From: Bacilli bacterium
Lineage (GTDB): Bacteria > Bacillota_I > Bacilli_A > ML615J-28 > CAG-698
Direction of reading: 5' to 3'
Length of the DNA stretch: 64,000 nt
Assembly (NCBI GenBank): GCA_028691515.1
Contig: JAQUZE010000008.1
Span: 1-64,000 of the forward strand
The position numbers and the translations under genes were made by a program. Of the stretch, positions 34,574 to 43,610 are shown in pieces; the first letter of the stretch is position 1, and each line of letters opens with the position of its first letter. Below the pieces are notes generated by a model that was not told where the DNA came from, made no database searches, and saw only the letters and a list, made by a program, of their open reading frames with translations.

Positions 34574-35865
34574 TGGTTATATTATCATCACTTCAAACAT
34601 CATTTTTAATACCAATATTAATTATTTTAGGGATTTCAGCAGCTATAGAGTTATTTTTATGTAGTATTAATGTTAAGGTTATACCAGCGTTTGTTATAGA
34701 AATATTAATCGGTATAGCAATTGCTCCTTGGTTTAATAAATATATAATTGAATTAGAAATGGTTTCTTTTATTAACGCTTTATACATCGTTGGATTATCT
34801 CTAATTATTTTCTTATCTGGATATGAAGTTGAATTAGGCTTGTTGAAAGATAATGAACGAACTGGAAGTAAACATATTAATGTTTTTCGGATTGCTTTAG
34901 GGATATTTATTGCAGTATTATCAATTTCTGTTGGTTTAGGCTTTTTTATGTTTTTTACTCAGGATATAAGCATTAGTGAAAAGTGGTTACAAACTGGATT
35001 ATTACTTAGTATTGTATTTTCATCAAGTTTTGCTGGTTTAGTATCGCCATTAATTCATATTCAAAAAATGCAAAATACTATTCTAGGAAAAATATTTGAT
35101 ATTTTTTCTGATTTGTCTGAAATTATATCGATAATTTTATTATCAATTTTTATGATTATTACTGGTGTTACTAGTGGGCTAATTTGGATTTTATTAGTAA
35201 TGATTTTGATTTTAGTATTGTGGAGTAGATTATCATCTCGAAGATCATTTTTTGAAAAAGTAACATCAATTACTGATTATAAACAGTTGCCAGTTAGAAT
35301 GTTGATAATGTTAATATTAGGATTGGTATTGTTAAGTGATTTAGCTGGTGTAGAATATATTTTAGGCGCGTATGCGGCAGGGATGGTAACAAGAAGTGCT
35401 AATATCAAGAAAGAAACTTTTAAGAAGGTTGAACATATAATATATGCATTTTTTGTTCCGTTGTTTTTTGTAATTGTTGGAACAAGAATTGATATTGTTT
35501 CTTTTGTAAAAGAAGGAATTAATATTGTTCATGTACTTTATATTTTAATTGGTTTATTGGTTGCTAGAATTCCAATGTTATATTTATTGAGATGGTTTAA
35601 ATTAAAAAAATTATTACCAATGATTTTATTAAGTACAACGACAATTATTGTTTGTATTGCTGCCAGTCATATTGGAGTTCATCTAGAATTATTTACAGAA
35701 GCTTTTGGTGATGCAATAGTTCTTGCTGGAATTATAACTTGTATTGTTACTCCGATAATCTTTAGAGTAGTTTTTCCACTTGGGGAGCATACTGATTCAT
35801 ATCGTTTACAAAATTTAGTTAATCAAGAAGAATTGTTTAAGGATCATGAAAAAAGAAAAATTTAA
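34573..35865 (+). CDS. CPA2-type cation:proton antiporter
   Basis: This 430-residue membrane protein has about twelve hydrophobic segments. Family features include FLSGYEVELGLL early, FSSSFAGLVSPLI in the middle, and YILGAYAAGMVTRSAN followed by FFVPLFFVIVGTRIDI, as in Kef/NapA-like exchangers. No RCK/TrkA-N regulatory domain follows. It likely exchanges Na+ or K+ for protons; the ion is not readable from the sequence. It is coupled to metG by a one-base overlap. Confidence 0.87.
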   Translation: MVILSSLQTSFLIPILIILGISAAIELFLCSINVKVIPAFVIEILIGIAIAPWFNKYIIELEMVSFINALYIVGLSLIIFLSGYEVELGLLKDNERTGSKHINVFRIALGIFIAVLSISVGLGFFMFFTQDISISEKWLQTGLLLSIVFSSSFAGLVSPLIHIQKMQNTILGKIFDIFSDLSEIISIILLSIFMIITGVTSGLIWILLVMILILVLWSRLSSRRSFFEKVTSITDYKQLPVRMLIMLILGLVLLSDLAGVEYILGAYAAGMVTRSANIKKETFKKVEHIIYAFFVPLFFVIVGTRIDIVSFVKEGINIVHVLYILIGLLVARIPMLYLLRWFKLKKLLPMILLSTTTIIVCIAASHIGVHLELFTEAFGDAIVLAGIITCIVTPIIFRVVFPLGEHTDSYRLQNLVNQEELFKDHEKRKI

Positions 35866-35917
35866 TTTTTATTTATTAATATGTCATAAAAATATTGGCT
35901 ATGCGAGATGATTTTGT

Positions 35918-35946
35918 TTGACTTTTTGTAGTGCTTATAGTATTAT
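35918..35946 (+). promoter_or_regulatory. Promoter of rplM-rpsI
   Basis: TTGACT (35918-35923), 17-base spacer, TATTAT (35941-35946). Confidence 0.7.
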
Positions 35947-35951
35947 ATATA

Positions 35952-36026
35952 AGGTACATTTTAAACCCGAAAGCCCTCTGTTTAAATATGCCCACATATT
36001 TAAATAATTTTAAAAAATTATAGGAG
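35952..36026 (+). promoter_or_regulatory. Putative L13 leader (ribosomal autoregulation)
   Basis: The transcribed leader contains two mutually exclusive helices. TTTAAAC (35960-35966) pairs with GTTTAAA (35980-35986). Alternatively TTTAAATATG (35981-35990) pairs perfectly with CATATTTAAA (35994-36003), followed by a T-rich stretch. The CCGAAAGCCC loop and GCCCACA segment lie between. Position before rplM and alternative pairing fit the known L13 leader class of Firmicutes, but I have not aligned it to that model. Confidence 0.5.
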
Positions 36027-36035
36027 GAAATAATT

Positions 36036-36473
36036 ATGAGTAAATCATTTATGGCTAATGCACAAAATGTAGAGCGTAAATGGTATGTTGTTGATGCAAC
36101 AAATCTAGTGTTAGGTAGAATCTCAACTGAGGTTGCTACATTACTTCGTGGAAAACATAAGCCAACATTTACACCACATGTAGATTGTGGGGATTATGTT
36201 ATTATTGTTAATAGCGAAAAAGTAGCTCTTACAGGAGATAAACTTAATAAAAAAATGTATTACCGTCATTCAGGATATCCTGGAGGATTGAAAAGTAGAA
36301 CAGCTAAAGTTATGTTAGAAGTTCAACCACAAAAAGTATTAGAAAAATCAATTAGAGGCATGTTGCCTAAAGGATCTTTAGGTGATGACATGTATCGTAA
36401 ACTTTATGTTTATGTTGGTCCTGAACATCCACATCAGGCTCAAAAACCAGAAGTTTATAACTTGAAAGGTTAG
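36036..36473 (+). CDS. rplM: 50S ribosomal protein L13
   Basis: This 145-residue protein has the standard L13 core: [48 protein letters not shown] and [15 protein letters not shown]. It is a primary 23S rRNA binder needed early in large-subunit assembly. It has a strong AGGAGG and is followed 11 bases later by rpsI, the usual pair. Confidence 0.98.
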   Translation: MSKSFMANAQNVERKWYVVDATNLVLGRISTEVATLLRGKHKPTFTPHVDCGDYVIIVNSEKVALTGDKLNKKMYYRHSGYPGGLKSRTAKVMLEVQPQKVLEKSIRGMLPKGSLGDDMYRKLYVYVGPEHPHQAQKPEVYNLKG

Positions 36474-36484
36474 GAGGAAAGAAA

Positions 36485-36877
36485 ATGGCAAAAGTACAAT
36501 ATTATGGCACAGGAAGAAGAAAAAGTTCTGTAGCTAGAGTACGTCTAGTACCAGGCTCAGGTCAAATTACTATTAATGGCCGTTCTTTTATTGATTACAT
36601 TCCATCAGCAGCAATTCGCTTGGATGTATTACAACCTCTTAATTTAACTAATACAACTTCTAGTTATGATGTATTAGTAAACGTATTGGGTGGAGGTATT
36701 TCAGGACAAGCAGGTGCTATCAGACATGGTATTACTAGAGCTTTAATGGAATTAAATCCTGATTTCCGTTCAGTTTTGAAAAAAGCAGGAATGGTTACAA
36801 GGGATCCTCGTGCTAAAGAACGTAAAAAATATGGTCTTAAAAAGGCACGTCGTGCACCACAATTCTCAAAACGTTAA
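36485..36877 (+). CDS. rpsI: 30S ribosomal protein S9
   Basis: This 130-residue protein has [16 protein letters not shown] at the start, [15 protein letters not shown], and the basic C-terminal tail ending [12 protein letters not shown] that reaches the P-site tRNA. It is full length. It is co-transcribed with rplM and followed by a terminator. Confidence 0.98.
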   Translation: MAKVQYYGTGRRKSSVARVRLVPGSGQITINGRSFIDYIPSAAIRLDVLQPLNLTNTTSSYDVLVNVLGGGISGQAGAIRHGITRALMELNPDFRSVLKKAGMVTRDPRAKERKKYGLKKARRAPQFSKR

Positions 36878-36885
36878 GTTTTACT

Positions 36886-36912
36886 TGCAAGCTATTAGCT
36901 TGCATTTTTTTT
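36886..36912 (+). terminator. Intrinsic terminator
   Basis: TGCAAGC (36886-36892), loop TATTA, GCTTGCA (36898-36904) and eight T after rpsI. Confidence 0.92.
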
Positions 36913-36959
36913 AGTTTGGTTTAAGAAGTTGTGATATAATATATAAGAGGTAAAAAAAT

Positions 36960-37631
36960 ATGAAAATATTAGTTGTTGAAGATGATAAAACATTGAATAT
37001 GAGTATTAGTAAAATGCTTGATAAAATTGCAGATATAGATAGTGTCTATGATGGAGAAGATGCGTTGTTTCAATGTGAGCAAGATATTTATGACTTAATC
37101 ATATTAGATGTTATGCTTCCACATATTGATGGATTTACCATTTTAGAAAAGTTAAGAAAATTTAGTAATTGTCCTGTTTTAATGTTAACAGCTAAAACAT
37201 CAGTTAATGACCGAGTTAAAGGTTTAAATCTTGGTGCTGATGATTATCTAACAAAACCTTTTTTTCGTGATGAATTAATAGCAAGAGTAGAAGCTTTACT
37301 TAGAAGGTATAATAATAATTTTCAAGGATTAAAATTAACATTTAAAGATATGGAATTTGATGTTGTACATAAAATTGTAAGGATTAATGGGAATAGTTTA
37401 GACCTTGTTGGAAAAACTTATGATATATTAGAATATTTAGTAAGAAATAAGGAAATAATTATTCCAAAAGAACAGTTGTTTAATAGAATTTGGGGATTTG
37501 ATTCAGATACTGTTTGGAGTGTTGTTGAAGTTTATGTTAGTAATTTACGAAAAACATTAAAAGATTTTGGGTATAATAATTATTTAAAAACTATAAGAAA
37601 TGTAGGTTATATGTGGAGTGAAAAAATTTAA
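36960..37631 (+). CDS. OmpR/PhoB-type response regulator
   Basis: This 223-residue protein has an N-terminal receiver domain with phospho-acceptor Asp50 (LIILDVMLPHIDG), acidic pair EDD at 7-9 and Lys99 in LTKPF. The C-terminal winged helix (about 125-222) includes GKTYDILEYLVRNK and VSNLRKTL. It regulates genes after phosphorylation by the kinase encoded next. The kinase gene begins inside its last codons (14-base overlap). Targets are unknown. Confidence 0.94.
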   Translation: MKILVVEDDKTLNMSISKMLDKIADIDSVYDGEDALFQCEQDIYDLIILDVMLPHIDGFTILEKLRKFSNCPVLMLTAKTSVNDRVKGLNLGADDYLTKPFFRDELIARVEALLRRYNNNFQGLKLTFKDMEFDVVHKIVRINGNSLDLVGKTYDILEYLVRNKEIIIPKEQLFNRIWGFDSDTVWSVVEVYVSNLRKTLKDFGYNNYLKTIRNVGYMWSEKI

Positions 37632-39042
37632 AAGCATTGAACAGAGAAATGTCAGTAAACAATTATTAAGAACAATAGCAACAAACATATCCGTTTTTTT
37701 AGTTTTTATAATAATATTAGGAGTTTTTATAAGTTTAATATTAAATTATTTATTTTTTAGTAGAACAAAAGCTGAAGTTGAAAATAGTTCTTTAAATATT
37801 GGTCGTTATATACAATCTACAGATGATAATCTCAGATCTCCTTATTCTGTACCTAAGGAAGTAAAAATAGGAGCAAGGATTTATTTTTTTGTTTATGAAG
37901 ATATTAATGAAAAACCAGCTGCTATTACTGAAAACATCATTACGTTATTTAATACGAATTATAGCCATATTGGAGCGGGAATGCTAACAACAACTGATTC
38001 TAATGATTATATTCATTCATTTAATGAAACAGTTCAAGATATGATTAATATTCGTAATGATGCATTAGAAAATGAAATTTTTAATATTGATCAAAGCAAT
38101 ATCGGGAAACATTATATTGAGAATATTGAAATTAATGGTTCTCAAAATAGTTTTCTTTCATTTGTTGTAAAAATAGATCATTTGCTTAACAAAAATGCAG
38201 GTGATGCAGATTATGTCAAAGTTTGTATGATGATTAGTGGAGAACTACAATCACAAGCTCAAATTATTAAAACATTTATTTATTCTTCAGTCATAATGAT
38301 AATTATTGCAGCTGTAGCAAGTTTTTATTTAGCACAAAGGTCCGTAAAAGGTTTTATGAAATCACTTGAGTTACAAAAACAATTTGTAAACGATGCCTCA
38401 CATGAGTTAAAAACTCCGTTAACTATTGTGCAAAGTAATTTAGAAAATATATTAGCACGATCAAATGCAACGGTATATGATGTTTCTGAAGAGATAGCAA
38501 GTGCTTTGAAAGAAGTAAATAGATTAAACACATTGACAGAAGATTTATTATCGCTAGCGAGAACTGATTCAGGTAAAATTGAGTATACTTATGAACAAGC
38601 AAGTATTAAAAATATATTTGATGAAGTAACATCAGCTTTTTCCGATCTTGCGATTATTCACAATAAAGAATTTGTTGCAAATTGTGCGGATTTTGATGCA
38701 AAAATTGATAAAACTAAAATCAAACAATTGTTGATTATTATTTTAGATAATGCTTTTAAATATACGAATAAGAATGATAAAATATCATTAGATATAATTT
38801 TTGAAAACACTGAAGTAATTATTACTTTAAAAGATACTGGTATAGGTATTAGTGATTATACAAAAAAACATATTTTTGAAAGATTTTATCGCGAAGAGAA
38901 AGCAAGAAATAGAGAAACAGGTGGAAATGGGTTAGGACTTTCAATAGCTAAGACAATTGTAGACGCTCATAAAGGAAAGATTACAGTTGACCATAATGAA
39001 CCAAAGGGAACTGTTGTTTCTATAAGACTACCTAAAAACTAA
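37618..39042 (+). CDS. Sensor histidine kinase
   Basis: This 474-residue kinase has a first membrane segment at about 22-46, an extracellular sensor region of about 170 residues and a second membrane segment at about 217-238. The DHp helix with the H-box NDASHELKTPLTIV follows (His262), without a clear HAMP domain. The HATPase domain has the N box (LDNAFKYT), DTGIGI, FERFYRE and GGNGLGLSIAK. It starts at GTG 37618 inside the regulator gene. The signal sensed is unknown. A terminator follows. Confidence 0.93.
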   Translation: MKKFKSIEQRNVSKQLLRTIATNISVFLVFIIILGVFISLILNYLFFSRTKAEVENSSLNIGRYIQSTDDNLRSPYSVPKEVKIGARIYFFVYEDINEKPAAITENIITLFNTNYSHIGAGMLTTTDSNDYIHSFNETVQDMINIRNDALENEIFNIDQSNIGKHYIENIEINGSQNSFLSFVVKIDHLLNKNAGDADYVKVCMMISGELQSQAQIIKTFIYSSVIMIIIAAVASFYLAQRSVKGFMKSLELQKQFVNDASHELKTPLTIVQSNLENILARSNATVYDVSEEIASALKEVNRLNTLTEDLLSLARTDSGKIEYTYEQASIKNIFDEVTSAFSDLAIIHNKEFVANCADFDAKIDKTKIKQLLIIILDNAFKYTNKNDKISLDIIFENTEVIITLKDTGIGISDYTKKHIFERFYREEKARNRETGGNGLGLSIAKTIVDAHKGKITVDHNEPKGTVVSIRLPKN

Positions 39043-39062
39043 GGGCATTTGCCCTTTTTTTT
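39041..39062 (+). terminator. Intrinsic terminator
   Basis: AAGGGC (39041-39046), loop ATTT, GCCCTT (39051-39056), long T run after the kinase gene. Confidence 0.92.
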
Positions 39063-39141
39063 GTATTTTGAAAAAAGTTTTTATGGCTTGATAAAAGATG
39101 GGTTTATGTATATAATATAAATAGAAGAAAAGGTGATAATA

Positions 39142-40494
39142 ATGATTAAAATATATAATTCTTTGTCAAATAAAATAGAAGAGTTTAAACCAATAATAAA
39201 AAATAATGTTATTTTGTATGTCTGTGGACCTACAGTTTATGATTATATGCATATTGGTAATTCTCGTCCTGTAGTTTTTTTTGATACAGTTGCCAGGTTT
39301 TTTAAATATAGTGGTTTCAATGTCACTTTTGTTTCCAATTTTACTGATATTGATGATAAGATAATTAATCGTGCTAAAGAAAAAAACATTTCAGAAGAAG
39401 AGTTAAGTCAGAAATTTATTAAAGAGATTAATAAGACTTATAAAAAACTTAATTGTCTTCAACATGATGCAAATCCTACTGTAAGTGAAAATATTGATAA
39501 TATTATTAATTTTATTGATTTGCTTGTAAAAAAAGATAATGCATATGTTATTAATGGAGATGTATATTTTGATGTTGCTAAAATAAAAGAATATGGAATT
39601 TTAAGTGGTCAAAGTATTGAAAAATTAATTGTTGGTTCTAGAATAGAAAAAAATTTAAATAAAAAAAATCCTGTAGATTTTACATTATGGAAAGCAACAA
39701 CAGAAGGTATTAACTGGGATTCTCCTTGGGGAAAAGGTAGACCGGGTTGGCATACTGAATGTGTAGTAATGTCTAGAAATATTTCTGGAGGACTAATTGA
39801 TATTCATGGTGGAGGAAGTGATTTGAAATTTCCTCACCATGATAACGAAATAGCTCAATCAATTGCTGCTTATAATAATAAAATAGCTAATTATTGGATG
39901 CATAATGGCAGAATCGATTTTTCAGGTGAAAAAATGAGTAAATCACTTGGAAATGTTATTTGGGCAAATGAGACAATTGATAAAGTTGGGTATCAAGCTT
40001 ATAGATTTTTAATGCTTAATGTCCCTTATAGGCAGCCATTATCTTTTAGAGAAGATTTATTAGAACAAGCTGTTATTGATTTTGAAAAAATTAACAGAGC
40101 TTTTATTTCACTTTTTAGAAAATTAGAATTTGAATATAATGATGTAAATATAAAAGAAGTCAAGGAATTAGTATTACTAGAAATAAAAAAGGAATTTATC
40201 GCAGCGATGGAAGATGATTTTAACACTCCTAATGCTATTACTAGTGTTTTTAAACTTATAAAGATTACCAATAAATTATTAAGAAATAAAAATATTTCAA
40301 AAGATTTATTAAAAGAAATATATTGTTTATTTTCTGAGTTTTTATGGGTTTTAGGTATGGAAATTAAAATAAATAAATTAACTACAGATGAAATGAAATT
40401 AGTTCAATCTTGGAAACAAGCGAGAAGTAATAAAGATTTTACTAAAGCTGATAATTTAAGAGATGAAATAACAAAAAAAGGTATTTTTATTTAA
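39142..40494 (+). CDS. cysS: Cysteinyl-tRNA synthetase
   Basis: This protein has about 450 residues. ATG 39142 is preferred because AGGTG (39131-39135) precedes it; an in-frame GTG at 39133 is part of that site. It has the class I motif MHIGNSRP, the zinc ligands CGPTVYDY and WHTECVVMS...GGGSDLKFPHHDNE, and KMSKSLGN. The C-terminal region ends with KQARSNKDFTKADNLRDEI, as usual. It charges tRNA-Cys. It heads the cysS-mrnC-rlmB-sigma group typical of Bacilli, with one-base overlap to mrnC. Confidence 0.97.
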   Translation: MIKIYNSLSNKIEEFKPIIKNNVILYVCGPTVYDYMHIGNSRPVVFFDTVARFFKYSGFNVTFVSNFTDIDDKIINRAKEKNISEEELSQKFIKEINKTYKKLNCLQHDANPTVSENIDNIINFIDLLVKKDNAYVINGDVYFDVAKIKEYGILSGQSIEKLIVGSRIEKNLNKKNPVDFTLWKATTEGINWDSPWGKGRPGWHTECVVMSRNISGGLIDIHGGGSDLKFPHHDNEIAQSIAAYNNKIANYWMHNGRIDFSGEKMSKSLGNVIWANETIDKVGYQAYRFLMLNVPYRQPLSFREDLLEQAVIDFEKINRAFISLFRKLEFEYNDVNIKEVKELVLLEIKKEFIAAMEDDFNTPNAITSVFKLIKITNKLLRNKNISKDLLKEIYCLFSEFLWVLGMEIKINKLTTDEMKLVQSWKQARSNKDFTKADNLRDEITKKGIFI

Positions 40495-40880
40495 TGGATT
40501 ATAAATTATTAAATGGAGCAAATCTTGCTTTTGTTGGTGATGCGTATTATGAATTGGTTATTAGGGAGCATTTGATTAATAAAAAAATAACGAATTTACA
40601 TAAGCTTCATGATTTAAGTGTTAAGTATGTTAGTGCAACAGCACATAATTTAATAATGGAAAAGCTTTTGCCATTATTAAATGAAGAAGAAATAGACATT
40701 TTTCATAGAGGAAGAAATTATAGCTACTCAAGCAGAAGAAAAAATGTTAAAAGAGATGAATATATAAATAGCTCTGGGTTTGAAGCATTAATAGGCTATT
40801 TGTATTTAATTGATAATAAAAAAAGATTGGAAGAAATTATTAATTTAGCTATTAATATTGTAGAGGATTATAATGAGTGA
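40494..40880 (+). CDS. mrnC: Mini-ribonuclease III
   Basis: This 128-residue RNase III catalytic domain lacks a dsRNA-binding domain. ANLAFVGDAYYELVIREHL contains the signature acidic residues, and GFEALIGYLYL is the second catalytic helix. MrnC matures the 5' and 3' ends of 23S rRNA in Bacilli. It lies between cysS and rlmB as in Bacillus, overlapping both, and ends in TGA. Confidence 0.95.
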   Translation: MDYKLLNGANLAFVGDAYYELVIREHLINKKITNLHKLHDLSVKYVSATAHNLIMEKLLPLLNEEEIDIFHRGRNYSYSSRRKNVKRDEYINSSGFEALIGYLYLIDNKKRLEEIINLAINIVEDYNE

Positions 40881-41580
40881 AATTATTTATGGAAAAAATG
40901 TTTGTTTAGAAGCTATAAGTTCTGGAAGAAAAATTATAACTCTTTATACAGTTGGTAATAATTTAGAGTTTATTGAGTTAGCTAAAAAACATAATCTTAA
41001 TTGTAAAATAGTAGATAAAAAATTTTTAGATAAAATGGTTAATGGGTTTCATCAAAATATTTGTTTGGAAGTTGAAGAGTATCAATATTATGATTTAAAA
41101 GATGTAGTAAAAAATATAAATAATGATTTAGGTTTTTTACTAATATTAGATGGAATTGAAGACCCACATAATTTTGGAGCAATTTTGCGAACTTGTGAAG
41201 CAGCTCAAATTGATGGGGTAATAATTCCTAAAAATCGCTCTGTACAAATCAATAATACTGTTGCTAAAGTTTCAACTGGTGCTGTTGAATATGTAAAAGT
41301 TATAAAAGTTGCGAATATTGTACAAACAATTAAGTATTTAAAAGAAAATGGATATTGGATTGTTGGGGCTGAGGCTAGTGAAAAAAGCATTAATTATACT
41401 GATATTAAATATGATATGAAAGTTGTTTTAGTTATCGGTTCTGAAGGAAAAGGTATTTCACGTTTGGTTAAGGAATCATGCGACTTTTTAGTTAAAATTC
41501 CTATGAAAGGGCATATTACTTCCCTAAATGCTTCTGTCAGTACTGGAGTTTTAATTTACGAAATTATTAAGTATAGATAA
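40873..41580 (+). CDS. rlmB: 23S rRNA 2'-O-methyltransferase, TrmH/RlmB family
   Basis: This 235-residue SpoU-family methyltransferase has a short substrate-binding N-domain (IIYGKNVCLEAI). The trefoil-knot motifs are LDGIEDPHNFGAILRTCEA, VIGSEGKGISRLV and IPMKGHITSLNASVSTGVL. RlmB methylates G2251 of 23S rRNA. The exact target in this organism is inferred from synteny and family. The start overlaps mrnC by 8 bases. Confidence 0.93.
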   Translation: MSEIIYGKNVCLEAISSGRKIITLYTVGNNLEFIELAKKHNLNCKIVDKKFLDKMVNGFHQNICLEVEEYQYYDLKDVVKNINNDLGFLLILDGIEDPHNFGAILRTCEAAQIDGVIIPKNRSVQINNTVAKVSTGAVEYVKVIKVANIVQTIKYLKENGYWIVGAEASEKSINYTDIKYDMKVVLVIGSEGKGISRLVKESCDFLVKIPMKGHITSLNASVSTGVLIYEIIKYR

Positions 41581-41609
41581 AAAATAAATAATTCATAGGA
41601 GGTATAGTT

Positions 41610-42131
41610 ATGTATAACTATAATGATAATGAATTATTATATTTGATTAGAGAAAAACACGATGATGCACTTGATATAATGTTTTTAAAGTACTCACCAC
41701 TCATTAAGACAAGAATATCAAAATTTAGAATTCAAAAAGATTATGAAGATTTTTATCAAGAAGGGCTAATTGCCTTAAATATTGCAATATCTCGTTATAT
41801 TGATTTATATGATAAAACTTTTAATAAATATTTTGATTTGATTTTACAGAGAAAATTTATTCAAATTTTAAAGAAAGAAACTAATAATTTTTATAATGTA
41901 GTATATTTTGATGAGTTAAATTTTATTCACGAAGAAAAGGAGAAATATACAAGTAATAAAACATATCAAATAGGTATGTTAAGCGATTTTGAAAAGCATA
42001 TTTTTAAGTTTTATTCAGAATATAATCTTAAAGCAGGAGAAATAGCTAATAAATTAAATATTGATGTAAGAAGAGTTTATAATGCACTGAATAGGATTAA
42101 GAAAAAGATTAGGGATCAACAACACTTGTAG
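41610..42131 (+). CDS. Sigma-70 family factor (SigH-position)
   Basis: This 173-residue protein has a region 2-like segment at about 20-90 (FLKYSPLIKTRISKF, DYEDFYQEGLIALNIAISRYI) and a region 4 helix-turn-helix at about 125-165 (LKAGEIANKLNIDVRRVYNALNRIKKKI). It occupies the place of sigH between rlmB and rpmG in Bacilli. It is shorter and diverged from classical SigH, so a competence-type (ComX-like) or other alternative role is possible. Confidence 0.8.
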   Translation: MYNYNDNELLYLIREKHDDALDIMFLKYSPLIKTRISKFRIQKDYEDFYQEGLIALNIAISRYIDLYDKTFNKYFDLILQRKFIQILKKETNNFYNVVYFDELNFIHEEKEKYTSNKTYQIGMLSDFEKHIFKFYSEYNLKAGEIANKLNIDVRRVYNALNRIKKKIRDQQHL

Positions 42132-42165
42132 TTATTTTATTTAATAGATTGTCTATTAAATCATC

Positions 42166-42194
42166 TTGACATTATTGTGTTTTTTTGGTAAAAT
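42166..42194 (+). promoter_or_regulatory. Promoter of rpmG-secE-nusG
   Basis: A consensus TTGACA (42166-42171), 17-base spacer, TAAAAT (42189-42194). Confidence 0.75.
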
Positions 42195-42220
42195 AATAAG
42201 GTGAATTTGAAGGTAGGATT

Positions 42221-42370
42221 ATGAGAGAAAAAGCAATTCTAATATGTGAAGAGTGTCTTTCGAGAAATTATATTGTTTCGAAAAATAAAACTAATAATCC
42301 TGATCGACTTGTTATTAAAAAGTTTTGTAAAAAATGTAATAAACATACTATTCATAAAGAAACTAAGTAG
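42221..42370 (+). CDS. rpmG: 50S ribosomal protein L33
   Basis: A 49-codon gene: [17 protein letters not shown] at the start, then a conserved core, then [17 protein letters not shown]. The two CxxC pairs (Cys9/Cys12 and Cys36/Cys39) form the zinc-binding site of the C+ type L33. An AGGTAGG site precedes the ATG. Location immediately before secE is the rule in Bacilli. Confidence 0.95.
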   Translation: MREKAILICEECLSRNYIVSKNKTNNPDRLVIKKFCKKCNKHTIHKETK

Positions 42371-42380
42371 GAGGAGCATT

Positions 42381-42830
42381 ATGTCTCAAAAAGCAGAAAT
42401 TAAAGAAAAAAAGAAAAATAGCGCATTATCAATATTTTCTAAAGAATATAAATATGAAGGATTAATTTTATTAGTGCTTGCTATTATTGCTATTGTATTA
42501 GGTTCACTTGTATTAGTTGGTGAATATAGTAGTGGTGAGTCAGGGTTAATAGTTAACGAAGATATTTGGTTAATTGGAGCTTATCCAGCTTTAGTTGCAT
42601 GGATACTTGTTGGACTTGGTGTTATAGGAGTGTCATTATCAGTATGGCCTTTCTTTAAACCATCAATATTTGAATTTAAGAGAGTAACTTGGTTAACAAA
42701 AGGAAAATTATTAGCTAATTCAATTACTGTATTAATTTTTGTTTTGATTATGTCATTATTCTTTTTTGGAATTGATTTTATACTAAGATATGTTATTAGT
42801 TTAATTGAACTAATAGCTGGATTATTCTAA
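42381..42830 (+). CDS. secE: Preprotein translocase subunit SecE, long form
   Basis: This 149-residue protein starts at ATG 42381, 7 bases after GGAGGAG. A longer ORF back to 42246 runs through rpmG in another frame and is rejected. The C-terminal half is the SecE core: an amphipathic FEFKRVTWLTKGKLLANS and one membrane helix. The N-terminal half adds two membrane segments (about 27-49 and 68-90). Most Firmicutes have a one-helix SecE of about 60 residues. This three-helix form recalls the E. coli type. It stabilises SecY in the translocon. Confidence 0.9.
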   Translation: MSQKAEIKEKKKNSALSIFSKEYKYEGLILLVLAIIAIVLGSLVLVGEYSSGESGLIVNEDIWLIGAYPALVAWILVGLGVIGVSLSVWPFFKPSIFEFKRVTWLTKGKLLANSITVLIFVLIMSLFFFGIDFILRYVISLIELIAGLF

Positions 42831-42839
42831 GAGGATATT

Positions 42840-43373
42840 ATGACTGAAAGAGCTTGGTATGTAGTCCAAACTTATTCTGGGTGTGAAAGCGCAGCTAAGA
42901 ACAATATTGAATTAAGAGCCGAGTCAATGAATATGCAAGACATTATATTTAATGTTATTGTCCCAGAAGAAGTTCACATGGAAAAAAAGAAAAATGGAGA
43001 ACTAAAAGAAGTTTTCGTTAAACCTTTTCCAGGATATGTATTTATTGATATGATTGTTACTGATGAATCATGGTTTATGATAAGAAATACTCCTATGGTA
43101 ACTGGTTTCTTAGGTTCTAGTGGTGGAGGAGCAAAGCCTGTTCCTGTTCAAAACGAAGAAATGGAATCAATTTTGAAAATTGCTGGTTTAACAAAGAAAA
43201 GTAGTTTTTCTGGGAAAATTGGTGATAAAGTTAAAATTATTGCTGGAAACTTTTCTGGTCAATATGGAATAATTGATTTTATTGATGAGCAGAAACGTGT
43301 AGTAAAAGTTTTAATAGATTTTTTTGGGAGACAAACACCAGCAGAACTTTCTTTTGATGAAATAGTTTTATAA
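42840..43373 (+). CDS. nusG: Transcription termination/antitermination protein NusG
   Basis: This 177-residue protein has the N-terminal NGN domain (AWYVVQTYSGCE, FPGYVFIDMI, VTGFLGSSG). The C-terminal KOW domain (IGDKVKIIAGNFSGQYGIID) is intact. It binds RNA polymerase and links it to ribosomes or Rho. It lies 9 bases after secE and ends at a strong terminator. Confidence 0.97.
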   Translation: MTERAWYVVQTYSGCESAAKNNIELRAESMNMQDIIFNVIVPEEVHMEKKKNGELKEVFVKPFPGYVFIDMIVTDESWFMIRNTPMVTGFLGSSGGGAKPVPVQNEEMESILKIAGLTKKSSFSGKIGDKVKIIAGNFSGQYGIIDFIDEQKRVVKVLIDFFGRQTPAELSFDEIVL

Positions 43374-43380
43374 TAAATGT

Positions 43381-43412
43381 AAATGTACGAATTTAATTTC
43401 GTACATTTTTTA
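43381..43412 (+). terminator. Intrinsic terminator
   Basis: AAATGTACGAA (43381-43391) pairs with TTCGTACATTT (43398-43408) with T run, after nusG. Confidence 0.92.
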
Positions 43413-43477
43413 ATATTTTTAATTTAATGAAACATATAATAAAGTTTAATTTGCTGTTTATTATGCGTGTTTTTATA

Positions 43478-43506
43478 TTGACTTTTATTACCTGTTATAG
43501 TATAAT
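43478..43506 (+). promoter_or_regulatory. Promoter of rplK-rplA
   Basis: TTGACT (43478-43483), 17-base spacer, TATAAT (43501-43506): a near-consensus strong promoter. Confidence 0.8.
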
Positions 43507-43556
43507 AACTAAGCGTGCATATGTTACGTACTATTTTATATTTTATTTAAAAAGAA

Positions 43557-43583
43557 GTGGGAGAGGTTAAACTCTATTACCAC
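43557..43583 (+). promoter_or_regulatory. Likely L1-binding site before rplK
   Basis: GTGGGAGAGG ... CTCTATTACCAC folds as an irregular hairpin. It copies the L1-stalk element of 23S rRNA, where GUGGGAGG faces AUACCACC. L1 is known to repress the L11-L1 operon by binding such a mimic. A longer ORF reading that begins at this GTG is an artefact. Confidence 0.7.
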
Positions 43584-43610
43584 ATCACAGACAAAAAGGA
43601 GGTGTGTCTC

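Noticed and set aside
42246-42380. 45-codon extension of SecE
   Set aside because: It lies across the rpmG gene in another frame, and rpmG is unmistakable. SecE has a proper site before ATG 42381.
43557-43610. 18-codon extension of L11
   Set aside because: The GTG is part of the L1-site mimic and has no ribosome site. GTG 43611 has AAAGGAGGTG and gives the standard L11 start.
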